In this document: piece by piece, positions 22,936 to 29,992 of the stretch
How the letters are laid out: every line of letters begins with the position of its first letter
Numbering within the stretch: position 1 is the first letter of the stretch
Source: a virus
Length of the DNA: 37,051 nucleotides
Reading direction: 5' to 3' (one strand)
Virus record (IMG/VR): IMGVR_UViG_3300031111_000022
Coordinates: 1-37,051 of that record
The notes under the pieces: model-generated
What the model saw: only the letters and a program-made list of their open reading frames with translations
Databases searched by the model: none
Told to the model about the DNA's origin: nothing
Program-made: the position numbers and the translations under genes

Positions 22936-23616
22936 TCACGCCTCCAGCGCGCAGAAGACCGACCAGGCGGGCGGCATCAACGTCGTTCTGGCCACTGCCG
23001 ATTGGTCGGTTTGCTGGGAGGCGCCCTGGTCATGGGGGCACTTGAGCAGCAACGCACGGAGTTCGTTCCCCTCTTCGTCAACCAGGTCAAGTACGTGATC
23101 ATCGAGGTGCAGGTAGTCCGGTTGGCCGGTCTTGAGTTCGTCTGCCAGGACCATCACGTACAGCTCGCCGTCCAGTTCCACGAAGGACGCGAGCGGCTCG
23201 TTGCCGGCCAGGTCCTGCAGCATCATCATGGCCACCAGCGGGGCTGCGGCCTTGCGCATGGCCATGTCCATCGCATCCGCGGCAAGCACCCCTGCGCTGT
23301 CGGCCGGCTGTACCGTGTCGGTCGTCACGGCGTCGCACGCCGCATCGGCCGTGGACCGGCTTTTCACGCAACCCTGGACGAATAGCGCCCCCTGCAGGAG
23401 CATCAGCACCACGAGGCCCGTCACGGCCTTGCCGGCACCGGTGTCGCCCCAGCTCAGTTCCTGCTTCGTCACGGCCCGCAGGATGACGTTGATGACCCCG
23501 AGAACGGCCATCGTCACCTCGGCCGGAATCTCGAACCCGACGACGTACGAGACGACGGCCAGCAAGACGGCCAAGACGTTCACCCAGAACATCTTCGACA
23601 ACCAGAACGCTTTCAT
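22936..23616 (-). CDS. Holin-like membrane protein, first gene of the late/lysis block
   Basis: A 226-residue protein. The N-terminal part (SKMFWVNVLAVLLAVVSYVVGFE, then GVINVILRAVTKQ) fits phage holins of the type with VNIVLRxxT motifs. A second hydrophobic segment (TGLVVLMLLQGALFVQGC, residues about 67-84) ends in a cysteine in lipobox-like context, then a 140-residue soluble domain follows. Typical holins are about 100 residues, so the C-terminal part is an extension or fusion of unknown function. ATG 23616 has GGGAGGG 5 bases upstream. It precedes Rz/Rz1 directly. Confidence 0.6.
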   Translation of the reverse strand: MKAFWLSKMFWVNVLAVLLAVVSYVVGFEIPAEVTMAVLGVINVILRAVTKQELSWGDTGAGKAVTGLVVLMLLQGALFVQGCVKSRSTADAACDAVTTDTVQPADSAGVLAADAMDMAMRKAAAPLVAMMMLQDLAGNEPLASFVELDGELYVMVLADELKTGQPDYLHLDDHVLDLVDEEGNELRALLLKCPHDQGASQQTDQSAVARTTLMPPAWSVFCALEA

Positions 23617-23677
23617 CGCTGCCCTCCCCACGTGTTCTTCTTCATGACTTCCTCCTCATTTGGTCTTGGTCTGCCTG

Positions 23678-23751
23678 CCGGCGGGAGGGTGCGTCTGGTG
23701 ACGAGGAACAGATTCGGGGGCGTGCCCGGTCGATTGGCACCCTCCCGCCGG
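23678..23751. repeat. 15-bp perfect inverted repeat upstream of the late operon
   Basis: CCGGCGGGAGGGTGC (23678-23692) and its exact reverse complement (23737-23751) are 44 bases apart; allowing one bulged base the pairing extends by CCTG/CAGG. It lies in the gene-free stretch 23617-23909 between the holin-like gene and the divergent accessory gene. It could be a large mRNA hairpin or a transcription stop insulating the two directions. Confidence 0.8.
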
Positions 23752-23867
23752 TCAGGAGGTCCCACATGCACCTTCAGTGTGCCCGACTCCCCACGCGGGC
23801 GCATTCGCACGTTGCGCCTGTTGCACAAGAAAGGAGCTTGCATCGCCGAGATTTCACATTACTTTGG

Positions 23868-23889
23868 GGTTGTACAATCGTGTACAACC
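23868..23889. promoter_or_regulatory. Perfect palindromic operator GGTTGTACA-N4-TGTACAACC
   Basis: Nine-base arms (23868-23876 and 23881-23889) flank ATCG, ending 20 bases before the ATG of the plus-strand gene at 23910. A related dyad (TGTA-N6-TACA, with TTTGTACA) lies at the repressor promoter near 36.13 kb. This looks like the binding site of a dimeric regulator, possibly the phage repressor. Confidence 0.65.
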
Positions 23890-23909
23890 ACAACAGAGGA
23901 AATACGCAA

Positions 23910-24380
23910 ATGGAGACGTCTGACCTATTTGATGCTGCCCAGGCCGTGGTTGACTACGCCAAAGAGTTGGGGAAAAAGAGAGAGGCGTGCCGACATGCCA
24001 TCGCCCAGTGCGAACAAGAGATCCTGCCCTTGCTGAAACAAATGAAGAAGTATGGTGACTTCGCACCGCAAACCAATGGCCGGCTTACGTTCACGGTAGC
24101 TGCGCAGCCGCGCATCAATGGCTGGGACCCGGCCTCCCCCCTTGCCCGGTTCGGGCTGGCAGTGACCCCGACCTCACGGTTTGACATCCGATTGCACGCT
24201 CAGATTCCAACCCCAGAAGGCGAGTTCGGCTTTGAACGATGCGTTCCGCTGGAGAAGATCGGCCAGGGCTTCTTCGCTCTCCAGTTGAGAGAGGCCATTG
24301 TGGCCTGCGGGAATCATCTCCAGAAGCCGGGCTACCTGCAAGAAGCAGAATGGACAAACGACTGGACGCCTGTGCGCTAG
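23910..24380 (+). CDS. Unknown accessory protein, plus strand
   Basis: A 156-residue protein and, with the repressor, the only plus-strand gene in the phage. The N-terminal third is helical and charged (DAAQAVVDYAKELGKKREAC); the rest is mixed (TNGRLTFTVAAQPRINGWDP, then FDIRLHAQIPTPEGEFGFER). I do not recognise a family. ATG 23910 is supported by GAGGA about 9 bases upstream and by the palindrome just before it; an upstream in-frame ATG at 23766 would run through both and is unlikely. Orientation opposite to the lytic genes suggests expression in the lysogen. It converges on the membrane protein gene ending at 24404. Confidence 0.6.
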   Translation: METSDLFDAAQAVVDYAKELGKKREACRHAIAQCEQEILPLLKQMKKYGDFAPQTNGRLTFTVAAQPRINGWDPASPLARFGLAVTPTSRFDIRLHAQIPTPEGEFGFERCVPLEKIGQGFFALQLREAIVACGNHLQKPGYLQEAEWTNDWTPVR

Positions 24381-24403
24381 CAACTCCACTTCCTTAGGGA
24401 AGA

Positions 24404-25015
24404 CTACTTCTTCCTTCTGCCGCGCGGGTCAACGCCACTGGCCATCGTAACGGAATCGTATGCAGTGCGCACTGCATCCCATAGAACAAGAAACTCGAGG
24501 ACGGCAAGGAACGTCACCACTGAAAAGCCAATGCCATAAAGGACCTCGGCTACATCGTGCGGGAGGATGCTGGTTTCCATCCCCCGGACAGTAGCGCTTC
24601 CAACTACCGCCACACACAGGAAGAACAGCATGTTCTCCCGCTGTTCCAAAACCACCCTCGCAAGCATTGGCTGGAGGGACGTTCGACGGCTGGGTTCTTG
24701 CCCGTCAAGCACGCCCTTCAGCTTCGATATTGCAGACCTACTGAACGCCCAGACTGCAGTCAACCCAATCCCAGACATGAGAAGGACGAGGTCTCTAATG
24801 CCCAGGAGTATCCTCGCTTCCGCAACCGACGGAAGCACCCCAGAAACAGACACGACGTTGGCCAGCAAGCCGAACAGCGCGGCCGGCGCCAACTGCCGAA
24901 ACCGGCGAGCATACTCGACGAATGGACCGCCCCGCTTCCTACTCGGCGTCTTCTGGTTCTTCCGAATCACGCTCAAGTCCCCCTGCGCGAGGGTCAGGCT
25001 CTTGGCTTCCGTCAC
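24404..25015 (-). CDS. Four-helix membrane protein of accessory cassette
   Basis: A 203-residue protein with a basic, hydrophilic start and about four transmembrane segments (APAALFGLLANVVSVSGVL, LLGIRDLVLLMSGIGLTAVW, MLFFLCVAVVGSA, IGFSVVTFLAVLEFLVLW). Start is GTG 25015, with AGGAG 6 bases upstream, overlapping the end of the preceding gene by 77 bases, so the two are co-expressed and probably act together. No family recognised. Such soluble-plus-membrane pairs are common in superinfection exclusion and abortive infection; that role is inference. Confidence 0.6.
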   Translation of the reverse strand: MTEAKSLTLAQGDLSVIRKNQKTPSRKRGGPFVEYARRFRQLAPAALFGLLANVVSVSGVLPSVAEARILLGIRDLVLLMSGIGLTAVWAFSRSAISKLKGVLDGQEPSRRTSLQPMLARVVLEQRENMLFFLCVAVVGSATVRGMETSILPHDVAEVLYGIGFSVVTFLAVLEFLVLWDAVRTAYDSVTMASGVDPRGRRKK

Positions 25016-25913
25016 CTTCTTCTCCTACAAGTTCATGATAGGTCTTCACGCCACGGTCCTTCAATAGGCGTCTCGCAGTTTCTCCAGGAATCAAGTCTGT
25101 CTTCTCTGGCTCTGGAGGCTCATCTACCTTCCCCTGGCTACCAGCGCTTCTGATCGGCTTGGTCTTCTTGTCGCCTTTTGGCGACCTGTAGATCGTCCAG
25201 CTCCCCGCACCTTTCGCAGCCATGTCCACGGCCGGCTCCAGGATCCTCTTCAACTTCGCTCCGATTCGCAGATTCCCATCCCGGTTGCTCGCGGACAACG
25301 ATAGTCCCTGCGTGTTGGAGTCGCCATGCAATTCCGTCAGGAGCTCGTCAAGCGCAGGAAAACCGTCTCCGATGTTCGGTCCCCACACGGAAACCTCCAC
25401 TCGATACATCGTACTGGCTGACCGTACAGCCTTCCAGAAGTCTGATTTCTTGGAGACCGCCTTCATCTCCACGATGTAGCCTCGTGGCCTCATCTTCCGC
25501 CCTATGATGTCCGAAAGCAAGCGCGCTAGCTGCATCTTGCCAAGCCTTGCGGAGCGATTCTCCTGCACCATCAGGAGCTGCTTGGGCGTTGCCAACCACA
25601 TAAATCTGACGAACGGCCAGTCTGGGACAAGGACCTTCTTGCCTGACGGATCGTCGTGCTCGTGCGATCCATCAACGGCAATGTTGCCAGTGACCCAGTA
25701 GTCCCCATCAGCGAACTCATCTGGAAGCAGGCTAGCAGATGGGAGCCTGACGTCGTTCACCCGCAACTGGAATGTTCTTCCGGCGTGCTCGTAGAGACCT
25801 TGCTCCAGTGCCTGTGCTGCTGTCCTGATGCGCTCAAGCTCAGCCATCGGCTTGCTGACGATCTCGGACTCATCTCTGATCAGCTGATACCTGAACAACT
25901 GGTAGCGACCCAT
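24939..25913 (-). CDS. Unknown soluble protein of accessory cassette
   Basis: A 324-residue protein opening MGRYQLFRYQLIRDES, with a conserved-looking middle (WPFVRFMWLATPKQLLMVQENRSARL, LARLLSDIIGRKMRPRGYIVEM) and a charged, probably disordered C-terminus. No signal peptide or membrane segment. I do not recognise the family. ATG 25913 has AGGGG 6 bases upstream and is preferred over 25943. The gene has its own promoter-like sequence upstream and the coding DNA looks less GC-rich than the structural genes. It could be a sensor or effector partner of the overlapping membrane protein. Confidence 0.6.
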   Translation of the reverse strand: MGRYQLFRYQLIRDESEIVSKPMAELERIRTAAQALEQGLYEHAGRTFQLRVNDVRLPSASLLPDEFADGDYWVTGNIAVDGSHEHDDPSGKKVLVPDWPFVRFMWLATPKQLLMVQENRSARLGKMQLARLLSDIIGRKMRPRGYIVEMKAVSKKSDFWKAVRSASTMYRVEVSVWGPNIGDGFPALDELLTELHGDSNTQGLSLSASNRDGNLRIGAKLKRILEPAVDMAAKGAGSWTIYRSPKGDKKTKPIRSAGSQGKVDEPPEPEKTDLIPGETARRLLKDRGVKTYHELVGEEGDGSQEPDPRAGGLERDSEEPEDAE

Positions 25914-25969
25914 TGCATACCCCTGCTGCGGAAAACGGAACAATCGAACTAGACGCTGCGATCAACGAC

Positions 25970-25996
25970 AGTATAACGAGAGATGCCAGTAGGCAA
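25970..25996 (-). promoter_or_regulatory. Promoter of the accessory two-gene unit
   Basis: On the minus strand TTGCCT (25991-25996) is followed after 15 bases by TATACT (25970-25975), a near-consensus sigma-70 -10 box. It lies about 60 bases before ATG 25913, in the 113-base gap after the HTH gene. The spacing is 2 short of ideal. It suggests independent expression from the early operon. Confidence 0.45.
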
Positions 25997-26026
25997 GGAC
26001 AAATCCGTACCGCAAGGAAACCTACA

Positions 26027-26221
26027 CTAGGCAAGTGCCCCACGTAGCAGTCCGAGAATGCTGTCCCGCGTCACCCGCACGCTGCGCTGGCCGATTCTGA
26101 GGCCGTCCAGGCGGCCATACTCGATGTGGTAGTAGACCGTCCGCTTGCTGCACTGCAGGATCTCTGCGACCTCGTCCACTCTGAAGAGCTGCTTGTTTGG
26201 GAGCTTGATGGATGTTGTCAT
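26027..26221 (-). CDS. Small excisionase-type HTH protein
   Basis: A 64-residue protein consisting essentially of one MerR/excisionase-like helix-turn-helix (LFRVDEVAEILQCSKRTVYYHI, then GRLDGLRIGQRSVRVTRDSI). GAGGAGG lies 6 bases before its ATG. It follows the double-HTH gene by 14 bases and closes the middle region. In a phage without a visible Mor/C gene it is a candidate regulator of middle or late transcription, but a simple accessory DNA-bending role is equally possible. Confidence 0.75.
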   Translation of the reverse strand: MTTSIKLPNKQLFRVDEVAEILQCSKRTVYYHIEYGRLDGLRIGQRSVRVTRDSILGLLRGALA

Positions 26222-26235
26222 GCGGGCCTCCTCTC

Positions 26236-27075
26236 CTATCCCATCTGGTCTTCCTTGTAGTCTTCCCTGGCCACGGCCGGCACCTGATCGCCGGTGTCAA
26301 CTCGCTGCACGCCGGCCCCAGACTCCTTCCTGTTCCAGTAATCGTCGCCAGACGGACGACCGCGCCTGCGTGGCGTCGCAACCGTCGGGTTGCCGCGTGG
26401 TCTCGGCTTCGGGCCGCGCCGCTTTGGTCGATCCCGGTAGGCCTCCACGTCCTCGCGTTTCAACGAGACCACGCCACCAACCTTCTCCGCTGGCAGCCGG
26501 CCCTCGATGATCGCCTTGCGCACGGCAGCGTCCGTGACGCCAAGAATCTCTTTTGCCTCTCCGACGCCCACGAGCTCGCCAGTCGGCGTGGCCTCATCGA
26601 CGATCGGGTTCCCCGGGCTTGGCTTCCCTTTTCTCGCAGCAGCTCGCTCAGCAACCATCTTCTCCACCGACTCCTTGTCAATCCGGACCTGCCCGCCAGG
26701 CAACTTGTAGCTGACCAGGCGACCAAGCTTCGCGTACCGGTACACGCTGGCCTGTCCCAGGCCGAGCATGGCGGCAGCCTCCTTCGCAGTGACCAGCTCC
26801 GGCAGCTCCACGACCCGGGCCCCTGTCTCCTCGGCCGGCTCGTCCGCCTTGACAATCTCCGGGATCTGCGCCGCCGGAACCGTCGCATGCTCGTGATTCC
26901 CATGGAAACCCGGGGAGGCGTCCCCGAATGCACAGCGGCACTCATCATCTCGCTTCCACTGTTCCAGCGTGTTGCCCCACAGCTTCCGCTGGCGTTCCGC
27001 TGGGTCCAGCACGTCGGACAACTCCTGCAGCGCCCTGGACGCCAGCCTCACCACCTCCGCCAATCTCCTCTTCAT
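26236..27075 (-). CDS. Double helix-turn-helix regulator with AT-hook-like tail
   Basis: A 279-residue protein with two excisionase/HTH_17-type domains: residues about 94-142 (LVTAKEAAAMLGLGQASVYR, then GGQVRIDKESVEKM) and about 167-213 (LVGVGEAKEILGVTDAAVRK, then GGVVSLKREDVEAY). Basic segments follow, RRGPKPRPRG (219-228) and RRRGRPSG (236-243), the latter with an AT-hook RGRP core. The first 90 residues are unassigned. AGGAGG precedes the ATG. It probably binds tandem sites and bends DNA; it sits where Mu has Mor/C-type functions. Confidence 0.75.
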   Translation of the reverse strand: MKRRLAEVVRLASRALQELSDVLDPAERQRKLWGNTLEQWKRDDECRCAFGDASPGFHGNHEHATVPAAQIPEIVKADEPAEETGARVVELPELVTAKEAAAMLGLGQASVYRYAKLGRLVSYKLPGGQVRIDKESVEKMVAERAAARKGKPSPGNPIVDEATPTGELVGVGEAKEILGVTDAAVRKAIIEGRLPAEKVGGVVSLKREDVEAYRDRPKRRGPKPRPRGNPTVATPRRRGRPSGDDYWNRKESGAGVQRVDTGDQVPAVAREDYKEDQMG

Positions 27076-27084
27076 ATCGACCTC

Positions 27085-27648
27085 CTATAGCAGTTTCCCT
27101 CTCGCCTGGTCGGCGACTCTGTCCTTTGGTTGGATGTACGCCCGTACCCTGGGGCCGAGAGCCCTGTCGACACGGCCGGCAACGAACACGGCCAGCACCG
27201 ACGGGTGCCTGTTGTCGTCCTTGGGCACACCGTCCTCGAGGAAGGCGATGCGACCTCGGACGAACCGGAGTTCGGTGGCCCGCATCATGTACTCGTGCCA
27301 CCACGCCGCATCGGTTCTGGGCGGAACCAGGAGCACCCACGTCTCATCCCCGGCAGCAGCGCCCTCGTAGGCCATCCGCGCAAAGCGCTTTGCCACTTTC
27401 CCATAGGGCGGGTTGCACCACACGGTCTCGCCACGGAAGTCATTCCCGAAGGCGGAGCTGGCCGGAGAACAGTAGCGCTCAAGCTTGTGGTTGTGCTGGT
27501 TGGCGCAGGCATCGATGGTGAAGCCGAACTCCTCGTGCAGCGCCTGGAAGAAGTCGTCCGGAGTCTCCCAGTCGTCCCGAGAGCCGCTGCTCCGTCCAGC
27601 GTCTCTGCTGCGACGGGCGTCCTCGATGTCGATGAGAGACCTACGCAT
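27085..27648 (-). CDS. Phage-type DNA N6-adenine methyltransferase
   Basis: A 187-residue protein of the phage Dam family. DDWETPDDFF (residues 25-34), FTIDACAN (43-50) and the catalytic VWCNPPYG (77-84) are present, followed by the conserved W-V-L-L-V-P-P-R-T-D segment and the R-G-R-I-A-F motif. It likely modifies phage DNA against host restriction or marks regulatory sites. The ATG immediately follows a hairpin that contains its G-rich ribosome binding site. Confidence 0.88.
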   Translation of the reverse strand: MRRSLIDIEDARRSRDAGRSSGSRDDWETPDDFFQALHEEFGFTIDACANQHNHKLERYCSPASSAFGNDFRGETVWCNPPYGKVAKRFARMAYEGAAAGDETWVLLVPPRTDAAWWHEYMMRATELRFVRGRIAFLEDGVPKDDNRHPSVLAVFVAGRVDRALGPRVRAYIQPKDRVADQARGKLL

Positions 27649-27676
27649 AGGCCCCCCCGTGAAAGCGGAGGGGCCT
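27649..27676 (-). promoter_or_regulatory. Hairpin covering the methyltransferase ribosome binding site
   Basis: AGGCCCC (27649-27655) pairs with GGGGCCT (27670-27676), with an inner CCG/CGG pairing (27657-27659 with 66-68). On the minus-strand message the G-run of this stem is the only SD for the methyltransferase, and the ATG follows directly. The structure should limit translation unless opened. Confidence 0.5.
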
Positions 27677-27681
27677 GTCGG

Positions 27682-28041
27682 TCAGGCAGACCTGGCTGCT
27701 TCGAGGAGGGAGCGGAAGTTGTGTCTGACCGTCCAGTCGAAGACCACTGAGTTGAGGACCTCTGCTGTCGACTCCTCGTCCAGGCACTGGGAGAGCCCGA
27801 CCATCCGAACATTCTCCGCCATCCACCTTGCTGCCCACTGCCAGAGCGAGACAATGCCTCTGTGCACCCCGTCCCGCCTCTCCATGTATCCACCGAGAGA
27901 CATGTCCGAAGCGAAGTGTACCAGGACGGCGATCCCGTCCGTCGCATCCATCCGCAGATGGCCTCGGTCCAGCGACAGCTTTAGCTCGGAACCTCCACAG
28001 CGAAACACAAGACAGTCGTTTTCGGCAAAGACCTGGGGCAT
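27682..28041 (-). CDS. Unknown protein upstream of methyltransferase
   Basis: A 119-residue protein starting MPQVFAENDCLVFRCGGSEL. It alternates short beta-like stretches (LKLSLDRGHLRMD, GIAVLVHFA) with a helical C-terminal half (RGIVSLWQWAARWMAEN). No family recognised. ATG 28041 is preferred over 28107 because AGGAGG lies 6 bases upstream of it. Confidence 0.5.
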   Translation of the reverse strand: MPQVFAENDCLVFRCGGSELKLSLDRGHLRMDATDGIAVLVHFASDMSLGGYMERRDGVHRGIVSLWQWAARWMAENVRMVGLSQCLDEESTAEVLNSVVFDWTVRHNFRSLLEAARSA

Positions 28042-28103
28042 GGCCTTCCTCCTGGAAGATGATGAAGATGTGCCATTTGAGTCTAGCCATGCCACAGCCC
28101 CTG

Positions 28104-28490
28104 TCAACCGTTCACGAGGAAGCGAACGGCGGTCTCCGTTCCCTGGTCCGCCGAGATGAAGATCCTGACGTACATCCCGCGAAGGGACTTCACATCCGGC
28201 AGGTACGTAAAGCCGTTCTGGCTGTTGCCGATCAGGTTGCGGGCACTCCCTGCCTCCAAGTACAGATACTCCCAGCCGTCCGTCTCGGTCGCCTTCAGCT
28301 CGTCGATGCCGTGGTCGTCGCCCGTCGGCATGTCATCCGCGGCATAGACCTCCAGCTTCACGTACGAGTTGGTGTCCATCCCAGACACGTGGATTCCGAG
28401 ACCCACAGTATCCTGCGGGATGTAGATGGCCTTCGTGCGGTTGTCGCCAGCGGCGACGGTGGCCTTCACGGCCTTGATCCTGGTGCTCAT
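28104..28490 (-). CDS. Unknown beta-rich protein after GemA
   Basis: A 128-residue protein with mostly short beta-type segments (KAIYIPQDTVGLGIHVSGM, SYVKLEVYAADDMP, RGMYVRIFISADQG). It reads more like a virion surface or jelly-roll protein than a regulator, although it lies in the middle-gene region. AGGAGG stands just upstream of the ATG and the gap to GemA is one base. Family unknown. Confidence 0.5.
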   Translation of the reverse strand: MSTRIKAVKATVAAGDNRTKAIYIPQDTVGLGIHVSGMDTNSYVKLEVYAADDMPTGDDHGIDELKATETDGWEYLYLEAGSARNLIGNSQNGFTYLPDVKSLRGMYVRIFISADQGTETAVRFLVNG

Positions 28491-28491
28491 C

Positions 28492-28938
28492 CTACTCCTC
28501 CTCGGCCGCCTCGGCCGACGAGCTCCGTGCCCGGTAGCCCCTGGCGGTCATCTTCTTCAGTGACTCGATGATGATGCGCGCCTCGTCACGTGTCTGCGGC
28601 CAGAACCGGTTCCCGAGTTGCCTGCGGCAGAACCCCGCCTGGCGCTTCGTGTCGGTCATCCCGACCTCGTGGAAGAGGTACCGGATGTAGCCCTGCTGTT
28701 TCTCCGTGATCGCATCGGCCAGCTCCACGTCCAGGTCGGCAGGTCTCTTCCGCGGCTTCTTCGACTTGAAGCCGAGTTCGCAGAGGCGCTCCATGACCCG
28801 CTCGAAACCATCGAAGTCCAGCCCCTTCGCGGACCGAACGCCCGCCTGAACATAGAGAATGTCGCGATAGGTCTCATCGTCCAGGGAGAGCTGCTTCTTG
28901 GCGATATGCAGCAGAGCCATGTGCCGGCGCTCCAGCAT
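28492..28938 (-). CDS. gemA: GemA-like protein (Mu gp16, DUF1018)
   Basis: A 148-residue protein with the family opening (LLHIAKKQLSLDDETYRDIL), then TEKQQGYIRYLFHEVG and a C-terminal Q-T-R-D-E-A-R-x-I-I-E-S-L-K segment. This is the gp16/GemA family of transposable phages, reported in Mu to influence host gene expression and DNA gyrase. Usually followed by Mor in Mu; here it is not. The start may be ATG 28938 or the internal ATG at 28920. Confidence 0.88.
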   Translation of the reverse strand: MLERRHMALLHIAKKQLSLDDETYRDILYVQAGVRSAKGLDFDGFERVMERLCELGFKSKKPRKRPADLDVELADAITEKQQGYIRYLFHEVGMTDTKRQAGFCRRQLGNRFWPQTRDEARIIIESLKKMTARGYRARSSSAEAAEEE

Positions 28939-28939
28939 C

Positions 28940-29992
28940 TCAGACCCCCTTGGCCAGCTCGGGGATCCCGGGCTGGTACTCGTGGCCGGCCAGCACGAAC
29001 GGCCAGGTCACGCGGCCGGCCAAAGGGCCGTCCTCGGGGCGGCCGTCCAGGCCGATCTCCCGGACCCGGTAGATGCGGGCCCGGTTGGTGGTCAGTCGTT
29101 CCGTCGGCGGAACCCACCGGAACGTGGTCCGCTGCGCCCGGTAGTAGGTGACTCCGTTGCGCTTCGTGCTCCAGCCGTCGGCACCGAACCGGTACAGGCC
29201 CCGCCGGCACGGGTCGCCCGTGCGCGGGTCGTAGAGCTGGAACTCGTCGTCCACCTTGAGCAGAAAGACGATGTGCGACGGGTACTCGATGATGTTGACG
29301 TGGCCGAGCAGGTGCGCCAGGCCGTAGCACCGCAGAAACAGGTCACGGTCCTTCACCCAACGGTGCGTGAACACCGGCTCGCAGTACTCGGCATAGCCGG
29401 AGTGCACCTTGCCCTTGTGCTCCTGCCCGCCCACCGGATACCGCAGGATGTACTCCTGCCAGCGCCCGGTGCGCCACGTGTAGAAACCGTTCATGTTGAG
29501 CCAGTAGCCCATGACGAGGGCCACGCATGTCGAGCACACCCAGCCGTTGGTGTAGGGCTGCGTGAAACCTTCCTTCACGGCCCTGCTCATGGGCTGCGCC
29601 CCTTTCCCCCAGCCGTTTGCGACGACCCACTGGCCGTCCTTCTTGTGCTGGACGCCGGGACCGTAGACGATGCCACGGCCGCCGAAGCTCTTGATGGCCA
29701 GGTCGAGGACCCGCTGCATCTTCTCCTCGCGGGCCGTCTGCTGCACGACGAGCTGGTGGTCCGGGGTGATGTACCGATAGCCGACGCGGTTGACCAGGTC
29801 GAGCATGTCAACCGTGTTGGTGCCAACGATTCCGTCCGGGGTCAGACCATGGTCCTCCTGGAAGGTGCGCACGACGGCGTCCATGTGCTCGTCGAAGAGC
29901 GTTCTGGGGGTGGGCATCCAGTACCCGGCCGCCCCCAGGCGGACAGCGATGCGAGACACGTCGATTGCGTTGTCGCGAAACTTCAGGTTCAT
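28940..29992 (-). CDS. Endolysin-like protein: peptidoglycan-binding plus NlpC/P60-like domain
   Basis: A 350-residue protein. Residues about 8-65 form a peptidoglycan-binding repeat (VSRIAVRLGAAGYW, then AVVRTFQEDHGLTPDGIVG). Residues about 85-250 look like a cysteine peptidase of the NlpC/P60 superfamily: YGPGVQ, then NGWVCSTCVALVMGYWL (Cys153/Cys156), and HVNIIEYPSHIVFLLK (His231/His240). The C-terminal 100 residues are unassigned. No signal peptide. It begins with ATGA overlapping the previous stop. Its placement in the early cluster rather than with holin and spanins is unusual. Confidence 0.65.
   Translation of the reverse strand: MNLKFRDNAIDVSRIAVRLGAAGYWMPTPRTLFDEHMDAVVRTFQEDHGLTPDGIVGTNTVDMLDLVNRVGYRYITPDHQLVVQQTAREEKMQRVLDLAIKSFGGRGIVYGPGVQHKKDGQWVVANGWGKGAQPMSRAVKEGFTQPYTNGWVCSTCVALVMGYWLNMNGFYTWRTGRWQEYILRYPVGGQEHKGKVHSGYAEYCEPVFTHRWVKDRDLFLRCYGLAHLLGHVNIIEYPSHIVFLLKVDDEFQLYDPRTGDPCRRGLYRFGADGWSTKRNGVTYYRAQRTTFRWVPPTERLTTNRARIYRVREIGLDGRPEDGPLAGRVTWPFVLAGHEYQPGIPELAKGV

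Noticed and set aside
23613-23843. Minus-strand frame of 76 residues before the holin gene
   Set aside because: It spans the large inverted repeat, is low-complexity Pro/Arg, and has no ribosome binding site.
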